Assembly (NCBI RefSeq): GCF_009377345.1 | Contig: NZ_WBSL01000005.1 | Location: 1 to 64,000, forward strand | DNA: 64,000 nucleotides | Origin: Deinococcus terrestris | Lineage (GTDB): Bacteria > Deinococcota > Deinococci > Deinococcales > Deinococcaceae | Reading direction: 5' to 3' | Shown: piece after piece, positions 12,174-24,225 of the stretch | How the letters are laid out: each line of letters begins with the position of its first letter | Numbering within the stretch: the first letter of the stretch is position 1 | Translations under genes and position numbers: made by a program | The notes under the pieces: model-generated | What the model was told of the DNA's origin: nothing | Database searches by the model: none | Seen by the model: the letters and a program-made list of their open reading frames with translations, nothing else

Positions 12174-13721
12174 ATGACCCCGTCCCCCCGCCTCGGCTGG
12201 CTCCTCGCCCTCCCGTCCCTCCTCTTCCTGACCCTCCTCCTCGCCCTCCCCCTCACCCGCACCTTGCTGGAAGGCGGCATCAACCTCGCCGTCTGGCAGG
12301 ACCCCTACTTCCTGGGTCGCCTGACCTGGACCCTGGCCCAGGCGGGCGCGTCCGCCCTGATCGCCCTGCTGATCGGAGCGCCCCTCGCCTACCTTCTGTC
12401 CCGGTACACGGTCCTCGGCAAGGCCCTGCTCCTGCGCCTCCTGCTGCTGCCCTTCGTGACCCCGACCCTGGTGGCCGTGCTGGGCCTCTCGGCCCTGCTG
12501 GGACCGCAGGGCTGGATCAGCCGTCCGCTGGGACTGGACTTGGAGGAAACGCCTGCGCTGCTGATCCTCGGAAACCTCTTTTTCAACTTGCCCGTGATGA
12601 TTCGGTTGGCCTACGCGGGCTTCTCGCGGGTGTCGCCGGGCCTGACCGAGGCGGCGCGAACGCTGGGGGCGTCGAGCCTGCGGGCGGCGCTGACGGTGGC
12701 ACTGCCGCTGGCACTGCCGGGGCTGCTGGCCGGGGTCATCCTGGTGTTTCTCTACTCAGCGCTGAGCTTCGGACTGCCCCTGGCGCTGGGCGGCGAGCGC
12801 TACGCCACGCTGGAGGTCGAGATCTACACGCTGACGGCCTACCAGTTCCGGCTGTCGGAGGCGAGTGCCCTGATCGCCGGGCAACTCGCGCTGACGCTGG
12901 GGGCGACGTGGGCATATGTGGCCCTGCTGCGAGGCGGGACGGGCGTACCCGCGAGCGGTCTGCCCCCGGCGCGGGGCGTGGCGGCGGCGGGCCTGTGGGG
13001 CCTCACGGCACTGGTGGGCCTGATCTGCTTCGGGCCGCTGGTCGCCGTCGTGGCGCGGGGGCTGCTCGGGTCAGCCGGACCGACGCTGGCCTACTGGCAG
13101 GGCATCCTGGCAGACCCGGAGACACCGCTGCTGGTGGGCAACACGCTGCGCTTCGGGCTGCTGGCGCTGCTGGGGGCCGTGGGGCTGGGCGGATTACACG
13201 CGCTGGGGGCGTGGCGGGCGCGGTCACGGGTGCTCGACCTGCTCTCGCTATTGCCGCTGATGGTGTCGCCCGTGAGTCTGGCGGTGGGCTACCTGCTGGC
13301 GTACCCGGCGCTGTCGGCCACCCTGCCCCTCCTGATCGCGGCATATACCTTGCTGGGCTTTCCGCTGGTGACGCGCAGCCTGCTTCCGGCGCTGCGGGCA
13401 CTGCCCCCCCACCTGACCGAGGCCGCCCGCACCCTGGGCGCCCGGCCCCTCGGGGCGCACCGCACGGTCACGCTCCCGCTCACGCTTCCGGCGCTGCGGG
13501 GCGGCGCGGCGCTGGCGCTGGCGACCGTGCTGGGCGAGTTCGGGGCCACGCTGGTCCTGACCCGGCCCGAGTGGGCCACCCTCAGCGTGGGCCTCTACGA
13601 CCGCCTGGGCCGCCCCGGTGAGCGCAATCTGGGCGAGGCGTGTGCGCTGGCGACGGTGCTGCTGCTCCTAGCGGCTGGAGCCTTCACATTGCTGGACGGC
13701 GGGGAGGGGGAGGTGACGTAA
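12174..13721 (+). CDS. thiP: Thiamine ABC transporter permease
   Basis: 515 residues with about twelve hydrophobic segments. It is a tandem permease with two inner-membrane domains, each carrying an EAA loop: [19 protein letters not shown] near residue 160 and [19 protein letters not shown] near residue 425. This is the ThiP architecture, where one polypeptide supplies both membrane halves. The ATG at 12174 starts directly with a membrane segment; a longer in-frame reading back to 11931 runs through the repeat and is not credible. Partners are thiB upstream and thiQ downstream, the latter separated by mazEF. Confidence 0.93.
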   Translation: MTPSPRLGWLLALPSLLFLTLLLALPLTRTLLEGGINLAVWQDPYFLGRLTWTLAQAGASALIALLIGAPLAYLLSRYTVLGKALLLRLLLLPFVTPTLVAVLGLSALLGPQGWISRPLGLDLEETPALLILGNLFFNLPVMIRLAYAGFSRVSPGLTEAARTLGASSLRAALTVALPLALPGLLAGVILVFLYSALSFGLPLALGGERYATLEVEIYTLTAYQFRLSEASALIAGQLALTLGATWAYVALLRGGTGVPASGLPPARGVAAAGLWGLTALVGLICFGPLVAVVARGLLGSAGPTLAYWQGILADPETPLLVGNTLRFGLLALLGAVGLGGLHALGAWRARSRVLDLLSLLPLMVSPVSLAVGYLLAYPALSATLPLLIAAYTLLGFPLVTRSLLPALRALPPHLTEAARTLGARPLGAHRTVTLPLTLPALRGGAALALATVLGEFGATLVLTRPEWATLSVGLYDRLGRPGERNLGEACALATVLLLLAAGAFTLLDGGEGEVT

Positions 13722-13757
13722 CTGGGGATGTCATACACTGTCAAACGGAGGTGCGAA

Positions 13758-14361
<604 letters not shown>

Positions 14362-14365
<4 letters not shown>

Positions 14366-15336
14366 GTTCTCCCGCCCTCGCCCTCCACCACCTCTCCAAG
14401 CGCTACGGCTCCACCGTCGCCGCCGAGGACGTCTCGCTGACCGTCGGCGCGGGCGAGACGGTCGCGCTGCTGGGGCCGAGCGGCTGCGGCAAGAGCACCG
14501 TCTTGAGGTGTGTGGCTGGGCTGGAACGCCCTGACGCGGGCCGGGTCGAGATCGGCGGACGGGACGTGACCCCCCTGCCCCCGGAGGCGCGGCACGTTGG
14601 GCTGGTCTTTCAAGACTATGCGCTCTTTCCGCATCTGAGCGTCCTGGGAAACGTCACCTACGGCCCCCGGATGCGCGGAGCGCGGCGGGCGCAGGCCGAG
14701 GGGCGGGCGCGGGAAGCCCTGGCGCTCGTGGGCCTGGAGGCCTTGACTGGGCGCACCCCCGCGCAACTCTCCGGCGGACAGGCACAGCGGGTGGCCCTGG
14801 CACGGGCGGTGGCGACCGGCTCGCCCTTGCTGCTGCTCGACGAGCCCCTGAGCAATCTGGACGAGCAACTCCGGGCGCGGCTACGCTCCGATCTGCGAGC
14901 ACTGTTCGGGCAGGTCGGCGCAGGCGTCTTACTCGTCACGCATGACCAGCGGGAGGCGTTGGCGCTGGCCGCACGAGTGGCGGTGATGCGGGCCGGGCGG
15001 CTGGTGCAGGTGGGCGGGGCCGCCGAAGTCTTTGCCCGGCCCGCGACCGCGTGGGTGGCGGCCTTCCTGGGGCACACGAACGTGCTGACTGCCCCCGGCG
15101 GCCTGGCGCGGCTGGTCCCGGAAGGCGCGGTGCGGCTGGGCAAGGGTAACCCCCTCCCCGTCACCGCCTATCAACCCACCGATACCGGGACCGAGGTCAC
15201 GGTCGTGCATCCCCTCGGCACCCTCACCCTGCACCTCAGCCCTCGGGAGGCGGGGGGCATTGATGAAGGACGGCTCAGGCTGAGCGTGGACGAGGGGCGG
15301 GTCTTGACCCTGCCCGACGACCGGGAGGGCGCGTGA
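14362..15336 (+). CDS. thiQ: Thiamine ABC transporter ATP-binding protein
   Basis: 324 residues. Complete ABC ATPase: Walker A GPSGCGKST, Q-loop VFQDYALFPHL, signature LSGGQAQRVALARAV, Walker B LLLLDEPLSNLD and H-loop LLVTHDQREAL. After residue 235 there is a TOBE-like extension, making it longer than E. coli ThiQ and closer in layout to iron/molybdate-type ATPases. The assignment to thiamine rests on operon position behind the TPP riboswitch with thiB and thiP. The start overlaps the mazF stop and the end overlaps the thiN start. Confidence 0.9.
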
Positions 15337-15977
15337 CCGCCTGGATTCTCGTCGGCGGACGGCTGGTGCCCACGCCTGCCCTGGCCGCGCTTCCCCACCC
15401 TGACCTCGTGGTGGCGGCGGACGGGGGGGCACGGCACGCGGCGACCCTGGGAGTCCGGGTCGACGTGTGGGTGGGCGACTTTGATTCCTCCGGGGACCTG
15501 GAGCTGAATGCCCCCCGCGAGATTCACCCCGCCGCGAAGGACGAGACGGATGCCGAACTCGCCGTGCAGGTGGCGCGGGACAGGGGCGCGACCGAACTGG
15601 TCTTTCTGGGCGCCTTCGGGGGCCGCTTCGACCATGCGGCGGCGCTAGCGCTGGGTGCGGTGCGGCTGGCGCGGGAAGGGCTGAGGGTCACTCTCCACAG
15701 CGGCGACGAGAGCGGGCATCCGCTGGTGCCGGGACAAGTCCTGAGCCTCGAACTTCCTCCCGGTGCCACCCTGAGCGTGCTCGCTCTAAGCGACCTCCAC
15801 GGCCTGACCCTGACCGGGGTGCGCTGGCCGCTCACGGGCGCCGACGTGCCGCTGGGCAGTGGTTGGACCGTCAGCAACGAGGCGCTGGGCGGCGAGGTCC
15901 GGGCCAGCCTGGAGGCGGGCCTGGGGCTGGTGACGGCGCTGCACCGTCGGGAGGGTCAGACCGCGCTCGCCCGGTAA
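15333..15977 (+). CDS. thiN: Thiamine pyrophosphokinase
   Basis: 214 residues from a GTG overlapping the thiQ stop (GTGA). Family motifs: LVVAADGGARHAATLGVRVD, VWVGDFDSSGDLE, the catalytic region HPAAKDETDAELAVQ, and VFLGAFGGRFDH. It converts imported thiamine to TPP in the cytosol. TPP is the ligand of the riboswitch that heads the operon, so uptake and activation form a feedback loop. The last 22 nt overlap the convergent permease gene at 15956. Confidence 0.94.
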   Translation: MTAWILVGGRLVPTPALAALPHPDLVVAADGGARHAATLGVRVDVWVGDFDSSGDLELNAPREIHPAAKDETDAELAVQVARDRGATELVFLGAFGGRFDHAAALALGAVRLAREGLRVTLHSGDESGHPLVPGQVLSLELPPGATLSVLALSDLHGLTLTGVRWPLTGADVPLGSGWTVSNEALGGEVRASLEAGLGLVTALHRREGQTALAR

Positions 15978-16636
15978 GGCCGGTTCAGGCGGCGCTCCAG
16001 CAGGGCAAACAGCCGCGCCGCCACGTTCGACAGCAGGAAGTAGATCAGCGCGACCGCGAGGTACAGCGGCACCGGCTGGTAGGTGATGGACACCAACCCA
16101 CGGGTGGTCAGCAGCAACTCGGACACCGTGATCACGCTGGCGAGGCTGGAATCTTTCAGCAGACCGATAAACTGATTGCCCAGCGCAGGCACGGCGGTGC
16201 GGGCCGCCTGCGGAATCAGGACCAGCCGCAGAATGTCCCAGGGCTTCAGGCCCAGCGCACGCGCCGCCTCGGTCTGGCCCCGGTCCACGGCGTTCAGGCT
16301 GCCCCGAATAATCTCGGCGGCGTAGGCCCCGGCAAAGAGGCTCAGGCCCAGCACCGCCGTGTTGAAGGCGGGCAGAGAGACCCCCGTGATCTGCGGCAGC
16401 GCGAAGAAGAGGAAAAAGAGCTGCACCAGCAGCGGCGTGCCCCGGAAGGTTTCGATGTAGGCGCCCGCCAGCAGCCGCACCGGCGCGAGGCGCGACATCC
16501 GACCCAGTCCGGCGATCAGGCCCAGGATCAGCCCGAAGATGCTGGACAGGACCGTGAGAGACAGCGTGAGCTGGGCGCCGCGCCACAGGGCGGCCAGGGC
16601 GTCGGGCGTGAAGACCGTGGAGAGGGTGGACAGCAT
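15956..16636 (-). CDS. Polar amino-acid ABC transporter permease
   Basis: 226 residues of the HisM/GlnP type, with about five membrane helices: LWRGAQLTLSLTVLSSIFGL, then YIETFRGTPLLVQLFFLFFA, and the EAA loop GQTEAARALGLKPWDILRLV. The ATG at 16636 follows an AAGGAGG. It lies downstream of a matching binding-protein gene on the same strand. No ATP-binding subunit is adjacent, so the ATPase must be encoded elsewhere. Substrate unknown; polar amino acids are the family norm. Confidence 0.9.
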   Translation of the reverse strand: MLSTLSTVFTPDALAALWRGAQLTLSLTVLSSIFGLILGLIAGLGRMSRLAPVRLLAGAYIETFRGTPLLVQLFFLFFALPQITGVSLPAFNTAVLGLSLFAGAYAAEIIRGSLNAVDRGQTEAARALGLKPWDILRLVLIPQAARTAVPALGNQFIGLLKDSSLASVITVSELLLTTRGLVSITYQPVPLYLAVALIYFLLSNVAARLFALLERRLNRPYRASAV

Positions 16637-16714
16637 GAAAAACCTCCTTGCCTGCGGAGCCAGAAGAAGGGGCCGCACGGCTGATCCGCACGGCCCACTT
16701 CCGGCTTCCTGGGG

Positions 16715-17485
16715 TTACTTGGCGGGCACCGTGATGTCCGAGCCGAGGTACTTCAGGCTCAGACGCTTGAGAGTGCCGTCGGCCCGCATGGAGGCCATCG
16801 CCTTTTCCACGGCGGCCTTGAGCTGCGGCTGGTTCTTGCCCAGGGTGATATAGGGGTTGTCCTGTTGCAGCACCGGTCCCGCCAGCCGGAGCTTCAGCCC
16901 GTTCTTGATGGCGACGCTGCCCACCGTGCGGGTGGTGATCATCCCGGCGGCGCGGCCCGCGTTCAGCGCCAGGAAAATCTCCTGCTCGCCGCTGTAAGTC
17001 GCGACGTTGGTGTACTTGCGGTCTCGCAGGAACTTCTCGAACACGGTGCCTTGCGCCACCGCGACGGGCCGCCCGTTGAGGCCCGCGAGGGTCCGCGCCG
17101 ACGAGTTGGCGGGCACGACCAGTTGCAGGCCGTCGTAGTAGTATGGGCGGCTCAGGAAGTCCACCGCCCGCTCGCGCTCGGGGGTCTTGCTCTGGGAGGC
17201 GACGGCGAGGTCGAACTGCCCGGCCTGCAACCCCGCGATGATGGAGGGGAACTCGGCCTTGATCAGCCGGGCGCGGACGCCGAGGCGCTTGGCGATCTCG
17301 CGGGCCACGTCGGCGTCGAAGCCGGTCAGCGAACCGTCGGGGGCGGGCTGCGAGAAGGGCGGGTACTCGCCGCTCATCACGACGCGCAGTTCGCCGCGCT
17401 TGCGGACATCGGCCAGTTCGGCGTGCGCCACCGAAGAAACGGTAAGCGCGAGGGTGGACAGCAGCAGCAGACGGGATTTCAACAT
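16715..17485 (-). CDS. Amino-acid ABC transporter substrate-binding protein
   Basis: 256 residues with a signal peptide (KSRLLLLSTLALTVSSVAHA). The mature protein is a type II periplasmic binding fold of family 3: DVRKRGELRVVMSGEYPPFS, then LTGFDADVAREIAKRLGV and GVRARLIKAEFPSIIAGLQ. Ligand-contacting residues cannot be used to name the substrate with confidence. It is followed after about 78 nt by its permease. AGGAGAATCCC precedes the ATG at 17485. Confidence 0.9.
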   Translation of the reverse strand: MLKSRLLLLSTLALTVSSVAHAELADVRKRGELRVVMSGEYPPFSQPAPDGSLTGFDADVAREIAKRLGVRARLIKAEFPSIIAGLQAGQFDLAVASQSKTPERERAVDFLSRPYYYDGLQLVVPANSSARTLAGLNGRPVAVAQGTVFEKFLRDRKYTNVATYSGEQEIFLALNAGRAAGMITTRTVGSVAIKNGLKLRLAGPVLQQDNPYITLGKNQPQLKAAVEKAMASMRADGTLKRLSLKYLGSDITVPAK

Positions 17486-17609
17486 GGGATTCTCCTGACC
17501 CTGGAACGTGAAAGAGGGCAAACGGGACCCACGCTACCCCGTCTGCCCTCCGATTGCCGAGAAGGGTTTCTTAAGTTGGTACGAGGGACTACAGGTCAGC
17601 GCCTGAGAA

Positions 17610-18989
17610 TCATGGCGTTGCCGGGCACGCCTCCACACCCGCACGGGTCTTGCGGGTAAAGCGGCAGCCGTAGGTGGGACTGGCAACCGTCGCGGCCGTG
17701 AGCACGTCGTCCCCGGCAGGCCTGACCCCCGTGCGCTCCCAGGTCACGAGGTCGTTGAACGCCTCCACCAGTTCGGCCCCGTCAAACTCGCAGTGGCCCC
17801 CTGCGCGGATCGCCCGCTGCACGAGGCGGTCGCCGTTGCCATTCGCCTGTGCCGCCTGGCGGTAGAGCTGCTGGTGCCGGAAGGGCACGTAGAAGTCGCC
17901 CAGCGTGTGCAGGGTCAGCACGGGCACGCTGAATTCCCCGTTCACGGCGGGCAGCCAGCGCAGGCCACCGGGCCGGGCGGCGTTCGCGGCGGGATCGGCC
18001 CGCACACGCAGGATCACGTCGTTGAAGGTCTTCTCGGCGGCGGTGGGGTCGGCGGCGCTCGTCCAGCGGTAGACCCGGCCCTCGTTGCCGTAGAGGTTGC
18101 GGGTCAGGATGCCGTTCACGGTGCCGTCCGCTCCGCCCGTGCTGAACACCGCGTTCTGCGTCCCGGCGAGACGGAAACCCTGCTCGAAGACGGGACGGTC
18201 CCCGCCGGTCAGGCGGCGGGCGATCTCGCGCAACCGGGCGCCCTGGCCCTCGTTCTCGGTCCAGGTCGGCCCCTCGGTCTCGGTGAACAGCGCCTGTTTG
18301 ATCGCGGGCAGCAGCTCCTGGTAATTGCTCTGGGGAAAGGTGCGCGGCCCCAGCCCGGCGAGTTGCGCGGCGGCGAGGGTGTAGTCGCCCAGCCACTCGA
18401 ACTGGTACGCCTCGTCCATCACCCCGCACAGCGGGAGGGCGGCGGCGTAGTTGACCCGGCTCTTGGCCGTCGCCAGCGTCTCCTTTTCCACGGCGGCCCC
18501 GGCGATGTGGCCGCCCATCGAAACGCCCATGATCAGGTACTTGCTCGGTTTGGCGTGCTTGCCCCCGGTCAGGCGCTCGAAGGCCAGCGCGAGGGCGTTG
18601 GTGTCCTCCACCCCGGCCTGCACGTCGTAGTAGTTGGCCGAGTAGCTGCTCGCGGCCCAGGCGTACCCCTGAGACAGCAGGTAGGGACGCAGCGGCGGCG
18701 GCTCCACGGTGAGGTTCTCGCCCTCGCCCCGGTAGCCGTGCGCGTACATGACCAGGGTGCCGTTCCAGTTCGCCGGAACCTCGATCTGGTAGGCGGCGTC
18801 GCCGCGCAGCCCGGCGTAGCTGCCCTGGTAGAGGGTGGCGCCCGCCACGGGGGCGAGGGTCGGCGGGACGACCTTGAAGGTGCGGCCTGCCTGGGCAGGA
18901 ACTTCGGCGGGAGGCCGAATCTGGGTGCAACTGCCCAGCAGGAGGCTGGCGGCGAGGAATGCGGGCACAGGGGAACGGAAGAGCGTCAT
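17610..18989 (-). CDS. Exported alpha/beta-hydrolase lipoprotein
   Basis: 459 residues. An N-terminal lipobox LLLGSC marks a lipoprotein. The body looks like an alpha/beta hydrolase of the poly-ester/prolyl-oligopeptidase-like kind: GTLVMYAHGYRGEGENL (oxyanion strand), KYLIMGVSMGGHIAGAA with the nucleophile elbow G-x-S-M-G, VPVLTLHTLGDFYVPF, probably the acid, and RAIRAGGHCEF, probably the His. Two Cys pairs suggest disulfides. The substrate is unknown. GGAGG lies just upstream of the ATG. The far longer frame upstream lacks any domain support. Confidence 0.8.
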   Translation of the reverse strand: MTLFRSPVPAFLAASLLLGSCTQIRPPAEVPAQAGRTFKVVPPTLAPVAGATLYQGSYAGLRGDAAYQIEVPANWNGTLVMYAHGYRGEGENLTVEPPPLRPYLLSQGYAWAASSYSANYYDVQAGVEDTNALALAFERLTGGKHAKPSKYLIMGVSMGGHIAGAAVEKETLATAKSRVNYAAALPLCGVMDEAYQFEWLGDYTLAAAQLAGLGPRTFPQSNYQELLPAIKQALFTETEGPTWTENEGQGARLREIARRLTGGDRPVFEQGFRLAGTQNAVFSTGGADGTVNGILTRNLYGNEGRVYRWTSAADPTAAEKTFNDVILRVRADPAANAARPGGLRWLPAVNGEFSVPVLTLHTLGDFYVPFRHQQLYRQAAQANGNGDRLVQRAIRAGGHCEFDGAELVEAFNDLVTWERTGVRPAGDDVLTAATVASPTYGCRFTRKTRAGVEACPATP

Positions 18990-19163
18990 AGAACCTCCGA
19001 GAAAGGGGGAGCCGTCCGGCGACCACGCGGGGTACCGGGGAGAGGCGAACGGATTGTGAAGAGAAGCCCCCCCAGTTAAGGGCACCCGCCGGGGCGCTGT
19101 CAATGCGGAAGCGGGCCACCTGGGCCGGGAACCACCCGCCCGCCTCGCCCGTATGGTGAACAT

Positions 19164-19883
19164 ATGACGAGACGTGGACCCGGATGTGGCTGCCTGGGGT
19201 GTGGGGGCGGCGGTTTGCTCGTGCTGGTGGTGCTGGGCGCACTCGCGTGGTTCCTGGTGATCCAACCCGCCCGCACCTTTCTGGAGTCGTGGCAGGGGGC
19301 AGGGACCACCACCACCCAGACGCAGACGCCGCCCTCCTCCACGGACGGGACGGGCATCGACGTGCCCACCCTGCCGGGGCCGAACGGCACGGCGACCACG
19401 CCCCCGCAGGAGGGGGGGGCAGCCCAGCCCGCACCCCCGGCGGGAGCGCCGCTGACCGCGCAGGACGTGCAGCGCTTCCTGGCGGTACGCCGCGACGTGC
19501 AGGCGGCGCTGGGCGACAGCTTCACGCAGCTTCAGCAGGTCTGGACCGATATCCAGCAGGGGCAGTCGCCCAACATCCTGACGCTGGCGCAGGTGCTGGG
19601 GCAGGTCAGCGGCAGCGTGGGCGCGGCCCGCACCGCCCAGGCCCAGGCCCTGACCCGCGAGGGCCTGACCCCCGAGCGCTACGCCCAGATTCGCGGTGCG
19701 GTGAACCGGGCGCTGGGCGTGCCCGACATCGATTTCGCTCAGGCCGCCGAGGCCCTGCGCTCGGGCCGTCTGCCCGACCTGGGCACCGCCGTGCAGACGG
19801 CCACCCCGGAGGAACGCGCCCTGGTCGCGCCGTACCGCGCCGAGCTGACGCAGACGGCGGCGCTGGGGTTGCTGGGGCTATAA
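19164..19883 (+). CDS. Single-pass membrane protein of unknown function
   Basis: 239 residues. A Cys/Gly-rich N-terminus (GPGCGCLGCGGGG) leads into one membrane helix LLVLVVLGALAWFLVIQPA, residues 17-36. A Thr/Pro/Gln-rich linker (48-95) follows, then a helical domain (96-239) with DVQRFLAVRRDVQAALGDSF and LTPERYAQIRGAVNRALGV. I recognise no family. TATGGT at 19152-19157 is 6 nt before the ATG, so the mRNA is probably leaderless. Confidence 0.75.
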   Translation: MTRRGPGCGCLGCGGGGLLVLVVLGALAWFLVIQPARTFLESWQGAGTTTTQTQTPPSSTDGTGIDVPTLPGPNGTATTPPQEGGAAQPAPPAGAPLTAQDVQRFLAVRRDVQAALGDSFTQLQQVWTDIQQGQSPNILTLAQVLGQVSGSVGAARTAQAQALTREGLTPERYAQIRGAVNRALGVPDIDFAQAAEALRSGRLPDLGTAVQTATPEERALVAPYRAELTQTAALGLLGL

Positions 19884-19995
19884 ACGTCGCTCCGCACGGA
19901 CAGAGATGCCCTGGCCACGGCTGGGGCACCTTTTCTGTTGGCAGGCTCAGCCCGGATTACTGACGGGCCTTCCCCACACCCCGTAAGGTAGGCCC

Positions 19996-21332
19996 ATGAC
20001 CACCGAGTCCCTTCCTTCCACCGCCCGGTCGGAGGCGCTGTTTGCCCGCGCCCGCGCCGTGACGCCCGGCGGCGTGAACAGCCCGGTGCGGGCATTCAGA
20101 AGCGTGGGCGGCACCCCCCGCTTTATCCGGGAGGCCCACGGCGCCCATCTCACGGACGCGGACGGCACCCGCTACCTCGACTACATCGGCTCGTGGGGGC
20201 CAATGATCCTGGGGCACGACCACCCCGCCGTGCGGGAAGCCATCGCCTCGGCGCTCACGGGCGGCACGTCCTTCGGGGCACCGAATGAGCGCGAGGTGCA
20301 ACTGGCGGAAACCGTCACCCGCATCACCGGGGTGGACCGCGTGCGCTTCGTGAACAGCGGCACCGAGGCCACCATGAGCGCCCTGCGACTGGCGCGGGGG
20401 TTCACGGGCCGGAAATACATCCTCAAGTTCCGAGGCAACTACCACGGCCATGCCGACGGCCTGCTGGTGGAGGCCGGAAGCGGCCTGATGACGAACGCGG
20501 CGGGCGCCCTGGGACAGGCGGCCCCCAGCAGTGCGGGCGTGCCCCAGGAGTACGCGGCCCTCACGCTGGTGAGCGAGTACAACGACCCGGCGGCGCTGGA
20601 CACCCTGATGGCCGAGCGCGGCCACGAGGTCGCCGCCGTCATCTTCGAGCCGGTGGTGGGCAATGCCGGGGTGCTGATTCCCACGCCCGAGTTTCTGGCC
20701 GCGCTGCACCGGGTACGCGAGCACGGCGTTCTCCTGATCGCAGACGAGGTGATGACGGGCTTTCGCCTCAGCCTGAAAGGCGCGACCGGGCTGCTGGGCT
20801 TGACTCCCGACCTCACCTGCTGGGGCAAGATCATCGGCGGTGGGCTGCCGGTGGGGGCCTACGGCGGGCGGGCCGACGTGATGGACTTTGTATCGCCCCA
20901 GGGGCCGGTGTACCAGGCCGGAACGCTCAGCGGCAATCCGCTGGCGATGGCGGCGGGCCTCGCCACCTTGGAGATCTTGGAGGGCGACCCCGGCCTCTAC
21001 GGGCGGCTGGAGGCGTACACGGGCACCCTAGCGGACGGCCTGCGCTCGGCGGCGCGGGAGGCGGGCGTGATCCTCAGCGTGAACCACATCGGCTCGATGC
21101 TCACCGCCTTTCATCAGGACGCGCCCGACGGGTCCATCCGCACCTATGCGGACGCGGCCCGCAGCGACACGGCGGCCTTTGCCGGGTGGTTCCAGCACAT
21201 GCTGGGCCGGGGCATCTACTGGGCGCCCTCGCAGTTCGAGAGCATCTTCGTGAGTGGGGCGCACACCGACCACGACCTGAACGCCACGCTGGACGCCGCC
21301 CGCGCCGCCTACGCCGGGCTGGGAGGAGCCGC

Positions 21333-21336
<4 letters not shown>
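19996..21336 (+). CDS. hemL: Glutamate-1-semialdehyde 2,1-aminomutase
   Basis: 446 residues, full length. Class III PLP aminotransferase fold: the start RARAVTPGGVNSPVRAF is diagnostic of GSA aminomutase; RFVNSGTEATMSALRLARGF binds the cofactor phosphate; GVLLIADEVMTGFR carries the Asp; LTCWGKIIGGGLPVGAYGG holds the PLP lysine. It makes 5-aminolevulinate for heme and related tetrapyrroles by the C5 route. TAAGGT at 19984-19989, 6 nt before the ATG, points to a leaderless mRNA. Its stop overlaps the next start (ATGA). Confidence 0.97.
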
Positions 21337-21758
<422 letters not shown>

Positions 21759-21761
<3 letters not shown>

Positions 21762-21851
21762 GTCGCCAGTCGCCAGTCACCAGGAGAAACGCTGGAGCGG
21801 GAGCTTTGGCCGGACTGCCCTGGCGACTGGCGACCGGTCACTGGCGACTCA
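21759..21851. repeat. Heptad-built inverted repeat spanning two stop codons
   Basis: TGAGTCGCCAG (21759-21769) and CTGGCGACTCA (21841-21851) are perfect 11-bp inverted repeats. The outer bases are the stop codons of the convergent genes on either side. Inside, the left arm continues as 7-nt units (GTCGCCA, GTCGCCA, GTCACCA) and the right arm as TGGCGAC-type units, with one diverged as CGGTCAC. It can fold as a long hairpin and may terminate both genes. Confidence 0.8.
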
Positions 21852-23039
21852 GACCCACACCACCTCCACCTCCTCCCCCACCCGGACACCCGGCCCCTCC
21901 GGGATGACCACCAGCACGTCCGCCTCGCCCAGCGAGCGCAGCACCCCGCTGCCCTGCTGCCCGTAATCGCGGACCTCGCCGCCCGACACGACGCCGCGCC
22001 AGAAGGCCGTCTTGTCGGGCAGCCCCCCAAAGGCGGTCCCCGCCCGCAGCCGCAGCGTCCGCAGAGGTTGTCCGGTCAGCACAGGCCGCACGATCACCCC
22101 AAACACGACGAGGCTGCTCACCGGATTGCCGGGCAGCCCGAAGACCGGCAGGCCCTCCCAGCGTCCCAGAAGGGCAGGACCACCCGGCCGCATCCGGATT
22201 TTCCAGAAGGCCACCTCGCCGCGCCCCAACAACAGATCGCGCATGAAGTCATACCGGCCCATGCTGACGCCCCCGCTGGTGAGCAGCAGGTCCGCGCCGC
22301 CCGCCGCCGCGAGGGACCCCGCCAGCGCGTCGGGGCTGTCGGGGGCGTGGCCGAGGTTCAGGACCTCGCAGCCGCACTCCTCCAGCAGGGCCGTGAGGCC
22401 GTAGCGGTTGCTGTCGTAGACCTGGCCGGGCAGGAGGGCCTCTCCCGGCTCGCGCACCTCGTCCCCGGTGGACAGCAGGGCCACGCGCAGGCGGCGGCGC
22501 ACGGGCACCTCGGCGTGCCCCAGCGCTGCCGCAAGCGCGACGCGGGGGGGCGTCAGGAGGGTTCCGGCCCGCAGGACCACCTCGCCCGCCCGGAAGTCGC
22601 CCCCCTCGGGCCGCACGTCGGCGGAGAGGGCCGGGCGGCGCAGGAGGACGTGGTCGGGGCCATCCTCCGCCAGTTGCTCGACCGGACAGATCGCGTCCGC
22701 GCCGGGCGGTAGCGGCGCCCCGGTGTAGATGCGGACGCACTCGCCTGGCCCCACCGTGCCCGCGAAGGGCAGCCCCGCGCGGCTCTCGCCCATCACCCGC
22801 AGCCGTGTGGGTGTGTCCGAGCTGGCCCCTATCGTGTCGGCCTCCCGCGCGGCGATGCCGTCCAGCGCACTCTCGGTCGCGCTGGGGTGGCTGACGCGGG
22901 CGGCGAGGTCGGCCGCGAGGGTCCGACCCCGCGCCCCGGCCAGGGGAACTGGCTCGGTGCCGGGGTCGGGGAGCAGGGCCGCGAGGCTCTGCCGCGCCTC
23001 GGCCACACCGACGTGCATGGGAAAGGTCGGGCGGGTCAT
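21849..23039 (-). CDS. moeA: Molybdopterin molybdenumtransferase
   Basis: 396 residues with the MoeA domain order: GARGRTLAADLAARVSHPS, then the ATESALDGIAARE substrate region, VRIYTGAPLPPGADAICPVE, and the MoaB/MogA-like domain VALLSTGDEVREPGEALLPG, YDSNRYGL and LLTSGGVSMGRYDFMRD. It inserts molybdate into adenylylated molybdopterin. A molybdenum hydroxylase is encoded 1.2 kb away (24226-28065), a likely client. TATGCT 6 nt upstream of the ATG suggests a leaderless mRNA. The start lies divergent from the SlyD gene. Confidence 0.94.
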   Translation of the reverse strand: MTRPTFPMHVGVAEARQSLAALLPDPGTEPVPLAGARGRTLAADLAARVSHPSATESALDGIAAREADTIGASSDTPTRLRVMGESRAGLPFAGTVGPGECVRIYTGAPLPPGADAICPVEQLAEDGPDHVLLRRPALSADVRPEGGDFRAGEVVLRAGTLLTPPRVALAAALGHAEVPVRRRLRVALLSTGDEVREPGEALLPGQVYDSNRYGLTALLEECGCEVLNLGHAPDSPDALAGSLAAAGGADLLLTSGGVSMGRYDFMRDLLLGRGEVAFWKIRMRPGGPALLGRWEGLPVFGLPGNPVSSLVVFGVIVRPVLTGQPLRTLRLRAGTAFGGLPDKTAFWRGVVSGGEVRDYGQQGSGVLRSLGEADVLVVIPEGPGVRVGEEVEVVWV

Positions 23040-23157
23040 GGGGGCAGCATAGGGCGGCGGGCAAGCAAAGCCGGAGCGACAGGGTAGACTCCGGGGGTCA
23101 GTCCCTTTGTAGAGGCCACGCTCAAGGCCGCCGATTCGTGAAACGGAGACTCGCCGA

Positions 23158-24146
<989 letters not shown>

Positions 24147-24147
<1 letters not shown>

Positions 24148-24217
24148 GCTTTCAGCCGTCAAAGAACGCTCCGGCCTGAAGCTGGAGCGTTTCTTTTTGT
24201 GCTGGGAGCTGAAAGCT
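24147..24217. terminator. Nested bidirectional terminator
   Basis: The inner stem AACGCTCC (24165-24172) and GGAGCGTT (24184-24191) is followed by TCTTTTT. The outer arms AGCTTTCAGC (24147-24156) and GCTGAAAGCT (24208-24217) are perfect inverted repeats. It separates the convergent slyD and coxM-like genes and has a T-run for the plus strand. Confidence 0.85.
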
Positions 24218-24225
24218 GTCCGCTC

